A stretch of DNA of 64,000 nucleotides from Pyrenula massariospora (lineage: Eukaryota; Ascomycota; Eurotiomycetes; Pyrenulales; Pyrenulaceae). Below are positions 12,281 to 22,838 of this stretch, piece after piece (the first letter of the stretch is position 1; every line of letters begins with the position of its first letter). The translations under genes were made by a program, and so were the position numbers. Where the stretch lies: positions 62,001 to 126,000 of the forward strand of contig JAGFMI010000001.1 in the NCBI GenBank assembly GCA_021030905.1, written 5' to 3'. The notes beneath the pieces were generated by a model. It was not told the origin of the DNA. It was given only the letters and a program-made list of their open reading frames with translations, and did no database searches.

Positions 12281-12605
12281 ATGTCAACGATGCAAGGACA
12301 ATCCACGCGACGGCAGCTGACTCGAACAGGGTCGAGAAGGGTATCTCATCAGAGGAATGCGATTGACGAGGGTCTGTCTCCCCACGGTCTAGTGGGAACT
12401 GTCTGTTCAACATTCGCAGGAACAAATCAACGACCTTCAAGAGATGTCCCGGGAATACGAGCTCGAAGCTGCTATGCGAATGTCTATCCGAAGTCGAGGC
12501 GGTAGTGAATCATCAGACGATTCCGAGCCATTCATCAACGAACTCATTTCTGTCAACATGAACCGAAGAAGCTCTCCAGATTACCATCATCGATCGATGC
12601 GCTAA
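12281..12605 (+). CDS. Candidate small two-exon gene, unknown function
   Basis: ATG at 12281; exon 1 12281-12340, intron 12341-12419 (GTATCT...TTCAAC...GCAG), exon 2 12420-12605. The joined frame gives 81 residues: a basic N-terminus, then a probable amphipathic helix (EQINDLQEMSREYELEAAMRM), then an acidic serine-rich tail. The intact helix across the exon start is the main support. No family recognised; chance is possible at this length. Confidence 0.3.
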
Positions 12606-13177
12606 AACGAGGCACACATTCTGGACCTGTTTTCTTGGTTCGCTCTGGCGTTGGAGGTTTCCTGTCTAGTAGCATAGGAGCAGGGATCAATCTCGAGCAC
12701 CATGGGACTTGGACAAGAAATGATAGCCCGTCCACGGAGTACACCCCGCTGAGGTGGGCTGTTCAACACAAATGGCTTGAAAATCGAGGGACAAAGTCAA
12801 AGGCGCATGCTAGGGGAGTGCATGATGGCTAGTTCAAGGCTCGCTGCTGGACGGCGTTATGACCGACAAGGAGCAGATGTAGGCGTTCTGGAATTAAGCA
12901 TGTCTGTAACTGTTTTAGATTTTTCTGTCTTGAGCATTTGGCATCTAGACCTTCCTGCAATTGCGTTTCATAGTCATCATAACACTTCAAAGAGATTGGG
13001 GATTTCAACATGTGGTCGCACCGCTGCACAAGATGATGATCATCGGACTGCCTTCTGTCCATTAGTTAGAAGTCAGGAAAATTGGACGTTGACAACGCTA
13101 ACCGCGAGTCTTGAGGATATAGGAACCGGCTTGGCTACAGTGCAAAGAAAGCAACCCCATGAGTCAAAGGCGTGCTA
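12606..13177. other. Intergenic, nothing firm
   Basis: A plus-strand open stretch at about 12560-12832 has some coding-like character but no start, domain or splice partner. Nothing else seen. Confidence 0.4.
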
Positions 13178-13564
13178 TCAAGATCCTCGATAAGTGGTGT
13201 AGGTCCATGGACCAACTAACAACGGAACATGATAATGTGGCACATCTTTATTGACCCAGAACTTGATCTCGATCTCCGGCCAGAAGCACTCAATCCCTTG
13301 GGCCTGATACCAGCTACCAACCTCGAACATAATGCTCCAAGCTATCTTATCGCCGGACTGAACCATGTTCATAGCTTCACTTAATGCTGGCGAGTCACCG
13401 ATCCGAAGCCAATCCTTGACCCGGCCGTCAGAATTGGTGGTTGCTTGGTAAGACGGTGCTTGAGATAGGTGAGTAGGTGACAGGAGAGTCATAGTGGCTT
13501 TGAGATTGTCGGCAGGCTTGCCACTTAACGTATTTAAAGCATGACATGTAATGGGAGAAGACAT
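13178..13564 (-). CDS. 5-hydroxyisourate hydrolase (transthyretin-like)
   Basis: Hydrolyses 5-hydroxyisourate, the product of urate oxidase, to OHCU on the way to allantoin. Single exon, 128 residues. The family marks are clear: N-terminal ITCHALNTLSGKPA (catalytic His), the central TNSDGRV loop, FEVGSWYQAQGIECFWPEIEI and the HYHVPLLVGPWTYTTYRGS ending, in which the terminal YRGS is diagnostic of hydrolases against true transthyretins. The C-terminus is exactly GS, not a PTS1, and no PTS2 is obvious, so cytosolic location is possible although the pathway is often peroxisomal. It is 600 bp from GET3 and 2 kb from allantoinase, the enzyme two steps downstream. Confidence 0.93.
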   Translation of the reverse strand: MSSPITCHALNTLSGKPADNLKATMTLLSPTHLSQAPSYQATTNSDGRVKDWLRIGDSPALSEAMNMVQSGDKIAWSIMFEVGSWYQAQGIECFWPEIEIKFWVNKDVPHYHVPLLVGPWTYTTYRGS

Positions 13565-14183
13565 AGTTTCAGTTAAAATCTAAAAATTAGAGAAGGGAGA
13601 TGTTCAGCAAGTCTCAATTAAACCACCCAAAGCTTGACCTCTCCGTCTTTCGGCGTAGTGGCTCTCCTGTCTAGACAGCTGCTCTCGGATGTCAATAGAT
13701 TGAGTAGAGCAGAGGTTCACTGTCAGGATTGATCTTCGGTGAATTTCAAAATGAAGCGATAAAGGAAGAAGATGTCCGGTTGCAAAAGGGGGGGAACAAC
13801 TCATGGGCTGTCTTTGGAAACCCCACGCCTTCCTTCCCCCACCATCGTGCGCCACAATTCCATCTTCCTTAGACCACAGCTGACGTCAAAACACCACTTT
13901 TGAAAGTCAAGAACACCATCCGAAGTATCTACCAAACCGGATATCTTCAAACTCACCCATTTCCTCGTCTTACAACGATCCCCCAATTTCTCGTCATTCG
14001 TCGCAGCGCCGGTTCTCCTACTGTACAGACTTCCTGTTGCTCTCACAAGGAACCTAGAAATACGCTTTAATCTACACCAACCAACGATTGTTTGCGCCTC
14101 TGGTAAAACGCTTAGGAGGGAAAAGATTTTTGATACAACACTTTCCTCTCACCGTCGCCTTTTGAAACCCCCTCTTATCCGCC
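13565..14183. promoter_or_regulatory. Divergent promoter, isourate hydrolase / GET3
   Basis: Some 620 bp between divergent starts. One HGATAR-type motif (CGATAA) lies at 13757-13762, about 195 bp upstream of the hydrolase ATG; a single copy of such a short motif is weak evidence. No gene seen. Confidence 0.45.
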
Positions 14184-15243
14184 ATGGCAGACGACCTAGA
14201 CACCATGGAGCCAACGCTCCAGTCCATCCTAGATCAAAATTCGCTTCGCTGGATCTTCGTAGGTGGAAAGGGCGGCGTTGGCAAAACGACGACATCATGC
14301 TCCCTTGCCATCCAAATGGCCAAAGTCCGTAAATCCGTCCTACTGATATCGACCGATCCCGCGCACAACCTCAGCGATGCCTTCAACCAAAAATTTGGAA
14401 AAGAGGCGCGACTGGTAGACGGCTTCACAAACCTGAGCGCGATGGAAATTGATCCGAATGGCAGCATCAATGACTTGATATCCATGGGCGGCGAGGATGC
14501 CCAAAATGCCATGGCCGACTTTGGCGGTATGGGAGGAATGATGCAAGATCTGGCTTTTAACATCCCTGGCGTCGACGAAGCCATGTCCTTCGCCGAAGGT
14601 AACTGCACCATTACCATTTCTACAACCGCCTCGCTAACAGGTTCCAGTACTAAAGCAAGTCAAATCCCTCTCCTACGAAGTCGTCATCTTCGACACCGCA
14701 CCAACTGGCCACACTCTCCGCTTCCTTCAATTCCCCACCATAATGGAAAAGGCGCTCGCCAAAATCTCCCAACTCTCCACCCAATTCGGACCGATGCTCA
14801 ACTCCGTGATCGGCGCGAGAGGCGGCCTCCCCGGCGGGCAGAGTCTCGACGATCTGCTCGTGAAGATGGAGACCCTTCGTGAAACCATCAGTGAAGTAAA
14901 TGCGCAGTTCAAAAATCCAGACATGACGACCTTTGTATGCGTGTGCATAGCCGAGTTTCTGAGTCTGTACGAGACAGAGCGAATGATCCAGGAGCTGGCC
15001 AATTATGCGATCGATACGCATGCCATTGTTGTCAACCAGCTACTCTTCCCCGAGAAGAGCAACGAGTGTAAACAGTGCAACGCCAGGAGGAAGATGCAGA
15101 AGAAGTACTTGGACCAGATAGAGGAGTTGTATGAAGAGTTCAACGTAGTGAGGATGCCGCTGTTGACAGAGGAAGTCAGAGGCAAGGAAAAACTGGAGAG
15201 CTTCTCGGAGATGCTGGTGAAGCCATATCAACCGCCTGTATAG
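14184..15243 (+). CDS. GET3: Get3/ArsA-family ATPase, tail-anchored protein targeting factor
   Basis: Cytosolic homodimeric ATPase that carries tail-anchored membrane proteins to the ER receptor Get1/Get2. Exons 14184-14598 and 14648-15243 (49-nt intron, phase 1) give 336 residues, the usual fungal length. Visible motifs are the deviant P-loop [10 protein letters not shown], switch [13 protein letters not shown], switch [14 protein letters not shown] (immediately after the splice), and the zinc-binding NECKQC pair that joins the dimer. The methionine-rich substrate-groove segment ([23 protein letters not shown]) is present. An in-frame read-through of the intron gives a shorter, wrong product, so splicing is needed. 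Confidence 0.96.
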
Positions 15244-15541
15244 CGTCAGCTTTCACATTCTTGAGACATACAGGGACCAGAAGCGGTAGGCGTTAGGGTT
15301 TCATTGTACAAGAGGTGTGGATTTGATATTCTAACTCACATTACCAGTTTCAGATGTTTATTAGAAGAGAAAATGAGAGTAGACGTAGAAAAACAAATCG
15401 CCATGATGAGAGGCCAACTCAATCTAATACTCATCTTCTACACTCGAGAAGTCTTGACTATGTCTATGGCGTAGCAAATGATATAAACAATGCCTGAGCC
15501 AACTGCAAGTCAATATATACTTTTCGTTTCTTCATGTTCAT
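15244..15541. other. Convergent intergenic region GET3 / allantoinase
   Basis: 3' ends of two convergent genes; nothing else seen. Confidence 0.5.
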
Positions 15542-17133
15542 TCATGTCTTTGCCACCTTGACCCTCTTCTCTAGCAGCAGTCTCCCGCCACACTTATTCC
15601 CGACAAACCCTCCGTTCTTTCCACCCCTCTCAAAAACCTTCTGGCCCCTAATCCACGTCTCTTTCACCATACCTCTCATTACCTTCCCTTGGTAGGGGCT
15701 GCACTTATTCCTGAACAACATCGTGCTCGGCTCCACGGTCCACTCTGCCGTGTCGTCAAACACGCATAGATCACCATCCAGCCCCACGGCGAGATCACCC
15801 TTCTGAGTCTCAAGACCAACCTGCTTGGCAGTGTTGTGGCAACACCATCTGACCAGGTCCGTGACGGCGGTGTCGGCGGCCGTAAGGCCGCGGCGGGACA
15901 TTTCGGTCCAGAGGATGGGCAGGCCGAGCCCGACGGATGAGATGCCGCCCCACGCGCTGAAGAAGTCTCCTTTGTTGGGTTCGGGAGATTTGGGGTGAAC
16001 GGCGTCGCAGGAGTCTGAAGTGTGGCCTGGAACGTGGGAAGGGAGGAGCTTCAAGTCTGGAGTGCAAGGTGAATGGTCGGACACGACGGTCTTGATGACA
16101 CCCTCCTTGGAGTGTTGCTGAAGTTCCCGCCAAAGAATGTCTTGGTTGGACTGGGAGCGGATAGGAGGGCAGCATTTGTGGCGCGTGTCGCCCAGGGCGA
16201 TCTGTTCAGCGGCAAGAGAAAGATAGTGCGGGCAAGTTTCGGCCGTGATCTTGACACCGTTAGCCCGAGCTTCTCGGAGAATGGGAATGGCTTCCATGGC
16301 GGAAAGGTGCACAATGTGTAAGGGCAGATTTGGCGCGAGATGGGCAAGCGACAAAATTTGATCAATTGCATAAGTCTCAAAGGAGGGTGGGCGTGAGGTA
16401 AGAAAGGTGCTGTAAGCGTTCAGTGGGCCATGAGGCGAAAGCGGGGGCAATGAAGTCTGCACATCGTCTCCAACAGAGTCAGATATGGGCGGGATCATTT
16501 CTGCGTGAAACATCAGAGTCGTAGGCTCATCAGCAAGAACCGTCATGGCTTTCTTAATATCATCAGACGATACAGCAGGGAACTCGTCAACCTAAGATGA
16601 GTCAGTCTAAGTACCCTTAAATGAGTGAGCCTCTAGCATACTCCACTGTCTATCAGAAACCCCTTGAACCCTCGAACGCCTTGTTCGACCAAAGCTGTCA
16701 GCTCGCCAGCATTGCCCGGAATAATGCCGCCATAGAACCCTACGTCGACCCAGCATTGACCCTCGGCAGCCTTTACTTTCTCCTTAAGCCCTGCGACAGT
16801 GGTTGTTGGTGGAATTGCATTTAAGGGCATGTCAATGACAGTGGTAACACCCCCAAAGGCGGCAGCCTGAGTACCTGTAAAGAAGCCTTCCCATTCTGTG
16901 CGACCTGGCTCATTGAGGTGAACATGGGCGTCCACAAGGCCAGGGAGAAGTAGGTGAGGCGAATGATCAGCATACAGCGTTCCAGGTGGGAAATCCGACG
17001 GCGGGAGGACGGAGTGGAAGATGGAGGTAATCTTCCCTGTTCTCTGCGAGATAACGATCGTGGCCGGAGTCAGACGCCCTGATACGACGGCACGGGACGA
17101 GGCGTGAACGGTTATCGCTGGGTGGGTGACCAT
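15542..17133 (-). CDS. DAL1: Allantoinase
   Basis: Opens the hydantoin ring of allantoin to allantoate. Exons 17133-16642 and 16591-15542 (50-nt intron between codons) give 513 residues. The amidohydrolase binuclear metal site is complete by motif: DAHVHLNEPGRTEWEGF, RGFKGFL (carboxylated Lys, just before the intron), MFHAE, LHIVHLS and VSDHSPC; the C-terminal half carries NKGDFFSAWGGISSVGLGLP. The RTEWEGF version of the first motif separates allantoinases from dihydroorotases and dihydropyrimidinases. Two GATA-type sites lie within 50 bp of the start codon (see separate entries), fitting nitrogen control by an AreA/NIT2-type factor. Confidence 0.95.
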
Positions 17134-17138
17134 GGCGC

Positions 17139-17145
17139 TTATCGA
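17139..17145 (-). promoter_or_regulatory. GATA-factor motif upstream of allantoinase
   Basis: On the minus strand CGATAAG, fitting HGATAR, 6 bp before the allantoinase ATG. Probably inside the 5' leader, which lowers confidence that it acts as a binding site. Confidence 0.35.
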
Positions 17146-17175
17146 CTGCCGACGCTGAAGATCAAGAGACGGGCG

Positions 17176-17182
17176 CTTATCA
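17176..17182 (-). promoter_or_regulatory. Second GATA-factor motif upstream of allantoinase
   Basis: On the minus strand TGATAAG, 43 bp before the ATG and 37 bp from the first site. Paired GATA sites are typical of AreA/NIT2 targets, but function here is inferred. Confidence 0.4.
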
Positions 17183-18370
17183 TAGGCAGCGCGTCTGTTA
17201 GGCGGAGCAGGATCGAAGGTTTATCCTACAAGAGTAGCGGAACAAGCGATCTAAGAACTTTGGATAGGCAGACGGATTGTTCGACGATCTACCTGCGCAA
17301 CGACAGGACCTGCTTGTCGTCCATAAAGTGCCAATCCAAACCTTGCTGGCAGATAGTCAATAGCGAATGTGGAACAATAGAGAGATAACGGAAGTCGGAA
17401 ACAAAGAGAAACTCAGAAATAGACTGGGAAGATGTTGACCCGATCGCAAGATCCACCCAGCGTTCACGGTGAACTCACCACGGGCAGACCGCTCCATCAG
17501 ACGAGAGGGCTGGGTTAGTCATTCGGGCCTTATCTGGACCGCCCGTTGGGGAATCATGCCCAACATGGAGGCATTGAAGGAGTAAGCGCCATCTCGATGG
17601 TTGCCGTTACTCGATAGGAAGATACGATAAGAGATCTCGGCACCAATAACAACGGTGAAGACTGCGTGGGTAGAGCCGGCGGATATAGTCGCCTCCCGGT
17701 GGTGGGCACAGTGGACCAGAGGAAGAGCATCGCTACCTAGGATTGCAGGTTATCATCAGGACTATCATACTCGACACTCTGCTATCATCCGACTACCACG
17801 GCACCGGCGAAGATCGCACAAAGGCAAAAGAAGACGCTGTTGTATAGACCTGCCTGCTTCCGGTTAGCTCCGATAAGACACCGGATGCACGGACCCTATC
17901 GCCGAACAGGGGAGGCCGGAGACGAGAGACCAGTGATTGTAAGGTATTTCGCGCATCTTGGATCCCTCTCGTTGACTGTTTTGACTGTCGTGAAAGATCA
18001 CGTATCCGAAGGACGTCCTGCTTGATGCATTGACATCTCGTTGAAAAGCTGACCCATCCGTGTCTTTCTCCAAAATCAACGGAGATCCACGCTAGCGAAA
18101 TGCTTACTCGATTCTTACTCGATTTTCTTACTCGATAGCAACTGCTCCTGGCCGGTCAACAGTGTCCACGATCGCGGTACAGAGTTTCTCGGAGAAAGGT
18201 TGGTGCCATTCGACACGTCATTGATCGAGATTGGATCCGCGGTGGTTATCACCCTAGGCAGCCTGCTGGTGGTGGAAAGGGACTCGCAAGAGTGCTGACC
18301 TAAAATTGGTGCAAGGCCCAAAACATCGCAGCCTAGCGTAACTCGTCCCAGGCCACGAAATTTGTAATAT
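17183..18370. other. 1.2-kb intergenic region with a small triple repeat
   Basis: No gene seen on either strand. Three near-adjacent copies of CTTACTCGAT lie at 18103, 18114 and 18127. The region is unusually long for this gene-dense part of the window and may hold promoter elements of allantoinase. Confidence 0.4.
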
Positions 18371-19192
18371 TCAAGCAACAGTATCGGTAATCGAGACCTC
18401 GCTCTTCTGAGCTGTTTGTTCTTTCATCCACCTCTCCTTGACCCTCCTCCGCGCACCGCCATTTGGTCCGCGACCCCAAATGAGCTCGGTTGCGTGATCC
18501 CCATCTGTTTTGCCGGTATCAATCCTTGCGCTGTCGGCAGGAACCGCGGTCTTCCTCTCCTTCTTTCTGACCTCCTTCTCTTTGGCAGATCTTGCTTTCC
18601 CGAGATATGCAGCGTACACCACACTCTCCGCTGTTCCCACTACGATTGCTGCCGCCAGAGCGACAAGCACCCTAACGCCTTGGTTTGACCAGAATCGAGT
18701 CGCCCAGTAAACCGCAAAGCCACTGAGTAGAATGCTCAATAGGATGTTGATGACCAGTGATGGAGAAAGGTCATCCTCTCCAGCGTCATCGCCGGCCTGA
18801 GTTGCATCCTCGGCCTTGGTGTGTAGCAGTTGATTGTATTCCCTCTGCTCCTGCTCCCGGAGAAGTCTGGCCTTGAGAGCAAGATATTCCGCGCTTGGTC
18901 GAGGCTTCTCCTTGGGAGGTGCAGCGTAAAGCCGCGTGCCTCGCAAGAGACGGTCAAGCGTGAATCGCGACGCATGGCGGCTTGACAAGGATAGGGCCTG
19001 CGCAAGGGCAATTAGCGCCGAATGAGAGATGGGATCCTCCAAGGAGTGTGGTAGCGTGGATAATGCCGATGGCGTTGAGGGGGTTGGGAGGTTGCCATCC
19101 CTGGGAATGGGGTTGGCCGATTCATGAGGATATGCCGGAGGGAGGTGAGATATGGCGTAGAGAATCTCGGGCGTAGTGGTGAGCAACACCAT
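18371..19192 (-). CDS. VMA12: ER-based V-ATPase assembly factor, Vma12/TMEM199-like
   Basis: Single exon, 273 residues. The arrangement matches the Vma12/Vph2 family: an N-terminal soluble part with a LDRLLRGTRLY-like motif, then ...EYLALKARLLREQEQREYNQLL, followed by two membrane spans (about residues 150-170 and 178-198) forming a hairpin, and a basic cytosolic tail. In yeast Vma12 with Vma22 and Vma21 helps assemble the Vo sector in the ER. The lysine-rich C-terminal tail could aid ER retention. Family assignment is by pattern and topology; paralogous functions are not known. Confidence 0.8.
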   Translation of the reverse strand: MVLLTTTPEILYAISHLPPAYPHESANPIPRDGNLPTPSTPSALSTLPHSLEDPISHSALIALAQALSLSSRHASRFTLDRLLRGTRLYAAPPKEKPRPSAEYLALKARLLREQEQREYNQLLHTKAEDATQAGDDAGEDDLSPSLVINILLSILLSGFAVYWATRFWSNQGVRVLVALAAAIVVGTAESVVYAAYLGKARSAKEKEVRKKERKTAVPADSARIDTGKTDGDHATELIWGRGPNGGARRRVKERWMKEQTAQKSEVSITDTVA

Positions 19193-19629
19193 CAGGCCTG
19201 GTGTTCAATCTGGAGAAGTTGCAGAAGTGGTTGAAAGTTGCTCTGTAGACCAGGTACGCGTTCGCCTCGAGGGCCAATCATCGCGATGCGCGCTTGCCTT
19301 CTCCGCACTGTGGGAAGAAGAAAAAATGACCCCACATGGACTCGGAGATTTTGATTCAGACTCTTCATGAGTGTTTCGAGATGACGGCGCGCAATTTCAA
19401 TCCTCGTACCCCAAAAGCTTCTCACTAAGAGTTTATTGTATCTACCGCAATGTGAATCTTGTCTCCGTGACATCGCAAATGTGACTCCCCTATTCAAACG
19501 CTAGTAACTGCGGCTAGATAGCCTACTGTAGCAGGTTTGTCGGCTGGGTGCCTTATATTTGCAACGCAGGGATGAAAAAATCTTTAGCCATTACATTCGT
19601 CTCGAGTTGTTACTAGAACCCATCTGCCC
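19193..19629. promoter_or_regulatory. Divergent promoter, VMA12-like / Myb gene
   Basis: About 440 bp between divergent starts, no gene or recognised motif. Confidence 0.45.
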
Positions 19630-22011
19630 ATGACCTATATATTACGGCGCTTTTGGTCGAACACTCAGAAAAAGGAAGAATGCCCAATCATGGCCCAGGC
19701 ACCATATGTGTCCGGCGAGCTTGCAGATGAACATGGGACCCCATCTCTGAATATGAGAGACACACACCGACCGAGCCAGGCCAAAGCTGGAAAATTCTTA
19801 TACAGTACAAGCACCTCCGATTCCGACGAAGGTGAAATACCAGCACGACCGTCACAGCCGCTTTTTGCATCCGTCTCAGTGGAGGAAGACGTCGAGGGTG
19901 ATGTATCTGACTTATTGACCGACGAAGGATCTGACGGTGAGGCGTCTGGCCTCAACCATGTGCCGTCGGGGGGGAATAATAGTGCACGGTTTTCGACCGC
20001 CTTGAGGAAGCCGGGTGTGGCAAAAAAGAGGTTTTCTCGATCAGCTTCAAACGATAGCGAAGATTACGAGGACCGAGGAATCGCGACGACTATTGCGACG
20101 AAATCGAGGGGCGAGGATTACCCAAAATCCGGGTCCGATGAGTCGCAGCAGTCGGAGTCCAACGATGAGTCCTCCAACAATGCGAATCGTCGCTCCCGAG
20201 GACATGCTCGGCCTTCAGAGAAAAAGAGCCCGCCAATTCGGGATGGAGTGCATCAACGAATATTTGGAAACAGGCCCAGAAACCTGAATAATGGCTCTCT
20301 TCAGCCGTCTCTAGGTCGCAGAGCGAAACATGCGATCTACAATGACAAGGACTTCATGTCCGAAGAGATCCCCGAGTCTAATGATACCGATGATGGTGAG
20401 CAGCGAGATGCTGTTGTAAAAAAGGCTTCGATCGTGATGTCTGAGAGTGAAACCACCAAATCATGCTTTGATGCTTCATCAGAATCAGAAGAAGACGCAG
20501 AACCACCTTCCCAAAAGAAACCTCTAACAATCGCCTCTAGGAAGCGAAAACGAAACAGTTCTCTTATTAGTGATTCAATACCGACGACGAAGAAGCCGAG
20601 GAAAAACCGATCAGCGACTTCTCCTGAAATGATATCGAACGGTAGCGGAAGACATACTGGCCAGTTTCGGGAAGACGAAATCGAAGAATTGGAGAAATTC
20701 AAGCGGGACTTCTGTGAGGAGTACGCTGTGTCTGAAAGTCAATTCAACGATTGCATGAACCTTACTCAGGGAACGGCGTGGCCGTCTGATCTTGGTTTCA
20801 CGAGAAAAGTGATGTTTAAGGAGTTTTTCCGCGTGCTCCCACTTCGCGCCAACAAATCCATGTTGCGATATAAAGACAGGAGATGGCGAAATCGACAGGA
20901 ACAGTCCGGTAGCTGGACAGCTGAGCAAGATGATGAGCTGCTTGAGATGGTTGACACAAAGGGCAAGAAATGGGCAACTATTGCCGAGCGTCTGGGCCGC
21001 TCATACGATGAGGTCTACCAAAGATGGAAGAATAAACTTCAAAACCGAGATACGATGAAACAAGGCGATTGGACTAGGAGAGAAGTCAACTTGCTCCGAG
21101 AAACTGTCTATGAAGCAATGGAAAAGCTTGGCCCAGATGCTGACACCGAAGACCTGTCATGGGAAGGAGTCAGCCGGGCCATGTCGTACAGCAGAAGTGC
21201 GCAACAGTGCTCAAACAAGTGGCGAAAATTGACCGCCGAAGACGCGAAATACAGATGGTTAGAAGAAGCAAATTTGAGAGTACCAGAAGGCTATCATGTA
21301 CAATTGATTCGAACACGAGGCGCCTCTGATAAACGCCCATCAAAGACATTCACGACTTCCGATGGACGGATGTCCACGTTCGCAAAAAAATTGGCGTCTA
21401 AGAAACAGTCGAACCCAGTATCATCCTCTCTAAAACCGCCTGTTTCGAATGAGCTAGTGAAGAGACACTCTAGCCGCAAACCGGAGTCAGTACCCGTAAG
21501 CAAGTATATGAACTTCTCATTTGATACCATCCCCAGATCAGCCAGCTCAGCCTCTGAGGAAAGACTGCTTGAGGAGAGAACGTTACCACCATCTGGTTCA
21601 TCCCGCAAACGAAAAAAAGCGCAGACACTGCCGCTGTCTCAAGCGTTTGTTGCCACATCGCCCCTCATGCGACCAACTCAACCCCGGCGGAATGAAAGGC
21701 CGTCCCCTCAGATTCTAGTACGCCAAATACCTGACAGGACGATAGAAGAGGACCACCAGTCACAGCAAAGCGCAGAGGATCGGTCAGACGGAGACTCGTT
21801 GTCACTAGATTCAGACACTGGTGATCCTGCTTCTAATACTACTTCAAGCGCAGCAGATGATAGTGAGGATGGTACCGAAACTTCTCAGCGTGTCTCAGAA
21901 AGTGAGGGCACAGGAACTAGCGAAGACGATGATAGATCTCGAGATGGGTGTGAAAGTATGGAGATCGAAGCTCTTCATACTACGGAGGATTCCTCCGATT
22001 CTGATGCGTAG
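19630..22011 (+). CDS. Myb/SANT DNA-binding protein, Reb1/TTF1-like
   Basis: Single exon, 793 residues from 19630; a second in-frame ATG at 19690 (MAQAPYVSGE) is an equally plausible start. The first 340 residues are acidic, Ser-rich and disordered. A conserved core at about 350-540 holds a helical lead-in (FREDEIEELEKFKRDFCEEY), a Myb repeat (GSWTAEQDDELLEMVDTKG...W) and a divergent second one (GDWTRREVNLLRETVYEAM...CSNKWRKL). This order is that of the Reb1/Nsi1/TTF-I group, which binds rDNA terminators or promoter sites and acts in RNA polymerase I termination and replication fork blocking. The C-terminus is again acidic and disordered. The group assignment is from domain order only. Confidence 0.75.
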   Translation: MTYILRRFWSNTQKKEECPIMAQAPYVSGELADEHGTPSLNMRDTHRPSQAKAGKFLYSTSTSDSDEGEIPARPSQPLFASVSVEEDVEGDVSDLLTDEGSDGEASGLNHVPSGGNNSARFSTALRKPGVAKKRFSRSASNDSEDYEDRGIATTIATKSRGEDYPKSGSDESQQSESNDESSNNANRRSRGHARPSEKKSPPIRDGVHQRIFGNRPRNLNNGSLQPSLGRRAKHAIYNDKDFMSEEIPESNDTDDGEQRDAVVKKASIVMSESETTKSCFDASSESEEDAEPPSQKKPLTIASRKRKRNSSLISDSIPTTKKPRKNRSATSPEMISNGSGRHTGQFREDEIEELEKFKRDFCEEYAVSESQFNDCMNLTQGTAWPSDLGFTRKVMFKEFFRVLPLRANKSMLRYKDRRWRNRQEQSGSWTAEQDDELLEMVDTKGKKWATIAERLGRSYDEVYQRWKNKLQNRDTMKQGDWTRREVNLLRETVYEAMEKLGPDADTEDLSWEGVSRAMSYSRSAQQCSNKWRKLTAEDAKYRWLEEANLRVPEGYHVQLIRTRGASDKRPSKTFTTSDGRMSTFAKKLASKKQSNPVSSSLKPPVSNELVKRHSSRKPESVPVSKYMNFSFDTIPRSASSASEERLLEERTLPPSGSSRKRKKAQTLPLSQAFVATSPLMRPTQPRRNERPSPQILVRQIPDRTIEEDHQSQQSAEDRSDGDSLSLDSDTGDPASNTTSSAADDSEDGTETSQRVSESEGTGTSEDDDRSRDGCESMEIEALHTTEDSSDSDA

Positions 22012-22838
22012 GTTTCAGCTCTGGGTAGCCCGAAGACGAGATTGGCAGAAATCAAGAGGGCGAAGAGACGCTCGAGCCGTCGCGAATAGACATGTACGGA
22101 ACAGATGTTACCAGAAGCTGATAATATAGTCTCGGGTATTGTGACTAGTAAAATACATTTTTAGAAGTGTTAATATCAACATTGATAGTAAATGCTCGGG
22201 TTTGTCAAGCTCCTGTATTCGGGGGACCATAGCGACTCTCTTGTAGCTATCACGTCTACAAGCTCGAACGTTTATGGGATCTGATTGCCCTAACAAAACC
22301 CTAACAAAATATACTCTTTGTCTATCAAAGATACGCCGAAGTTGTACAGGTCCAACTTTTACAGGTTATTGAAAGCCATCTCGGATAAAGTGGACAAGCA
22401 TTTCGTGTAAAGATGCTAGACATGCAATTCTAATATGTTATGTTAATGCGAGTAGAGATTTATGGTGCAAACCCAGAAAGTACCTTCAGAGGCGAACAAG
22501 AAACCATTAACAGATTCGGTTGAGCAGAGCCAGACATCCTCGACGCATTGTCATTGAGACCCTACACTTGAAATACCCGCTATTTCTGGTGCTCTTCTCG
22601 AAAAGCAAGTACCCAGATTAGATTATTCCGAGTGTATTGTTAGATCTTCGTTGATACTTTCCCTACTGAGTAGAAAGAGGTACTTGAAGTGCTCATACAT
22701 GCGGCATGATCCGCGGACAGGTTGCAGAAGAGGCTAGACATCATTCCACAGAAAGAAGGTTCATTGTGACATCTTCGTACGTCTTTCGGTCGGGGGTTCC
22801 TTGCCACAATAAATAGATCGATGTTCTCTCTGACCTAT
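22012..22838. other. Convergent intergenic region, telobox-like repeat
   Basis: 830 bp between convergent genes. At about 22288-22305 two CCCTAAC units occur in a row (CCCTAACAAAACCCTAAC), a short telobox-like sequence. No gene seen. Confidence 0.45.

Noticed and set aside
12249-12440. Minus-strand frame with a hydrophobic segment (AAVAWIVLASLTCLVRIW)
   Set aside because: It overlaps the candidate small plus-strand gene and cannot be linked to the exon at 11185-11538 by splice sites.
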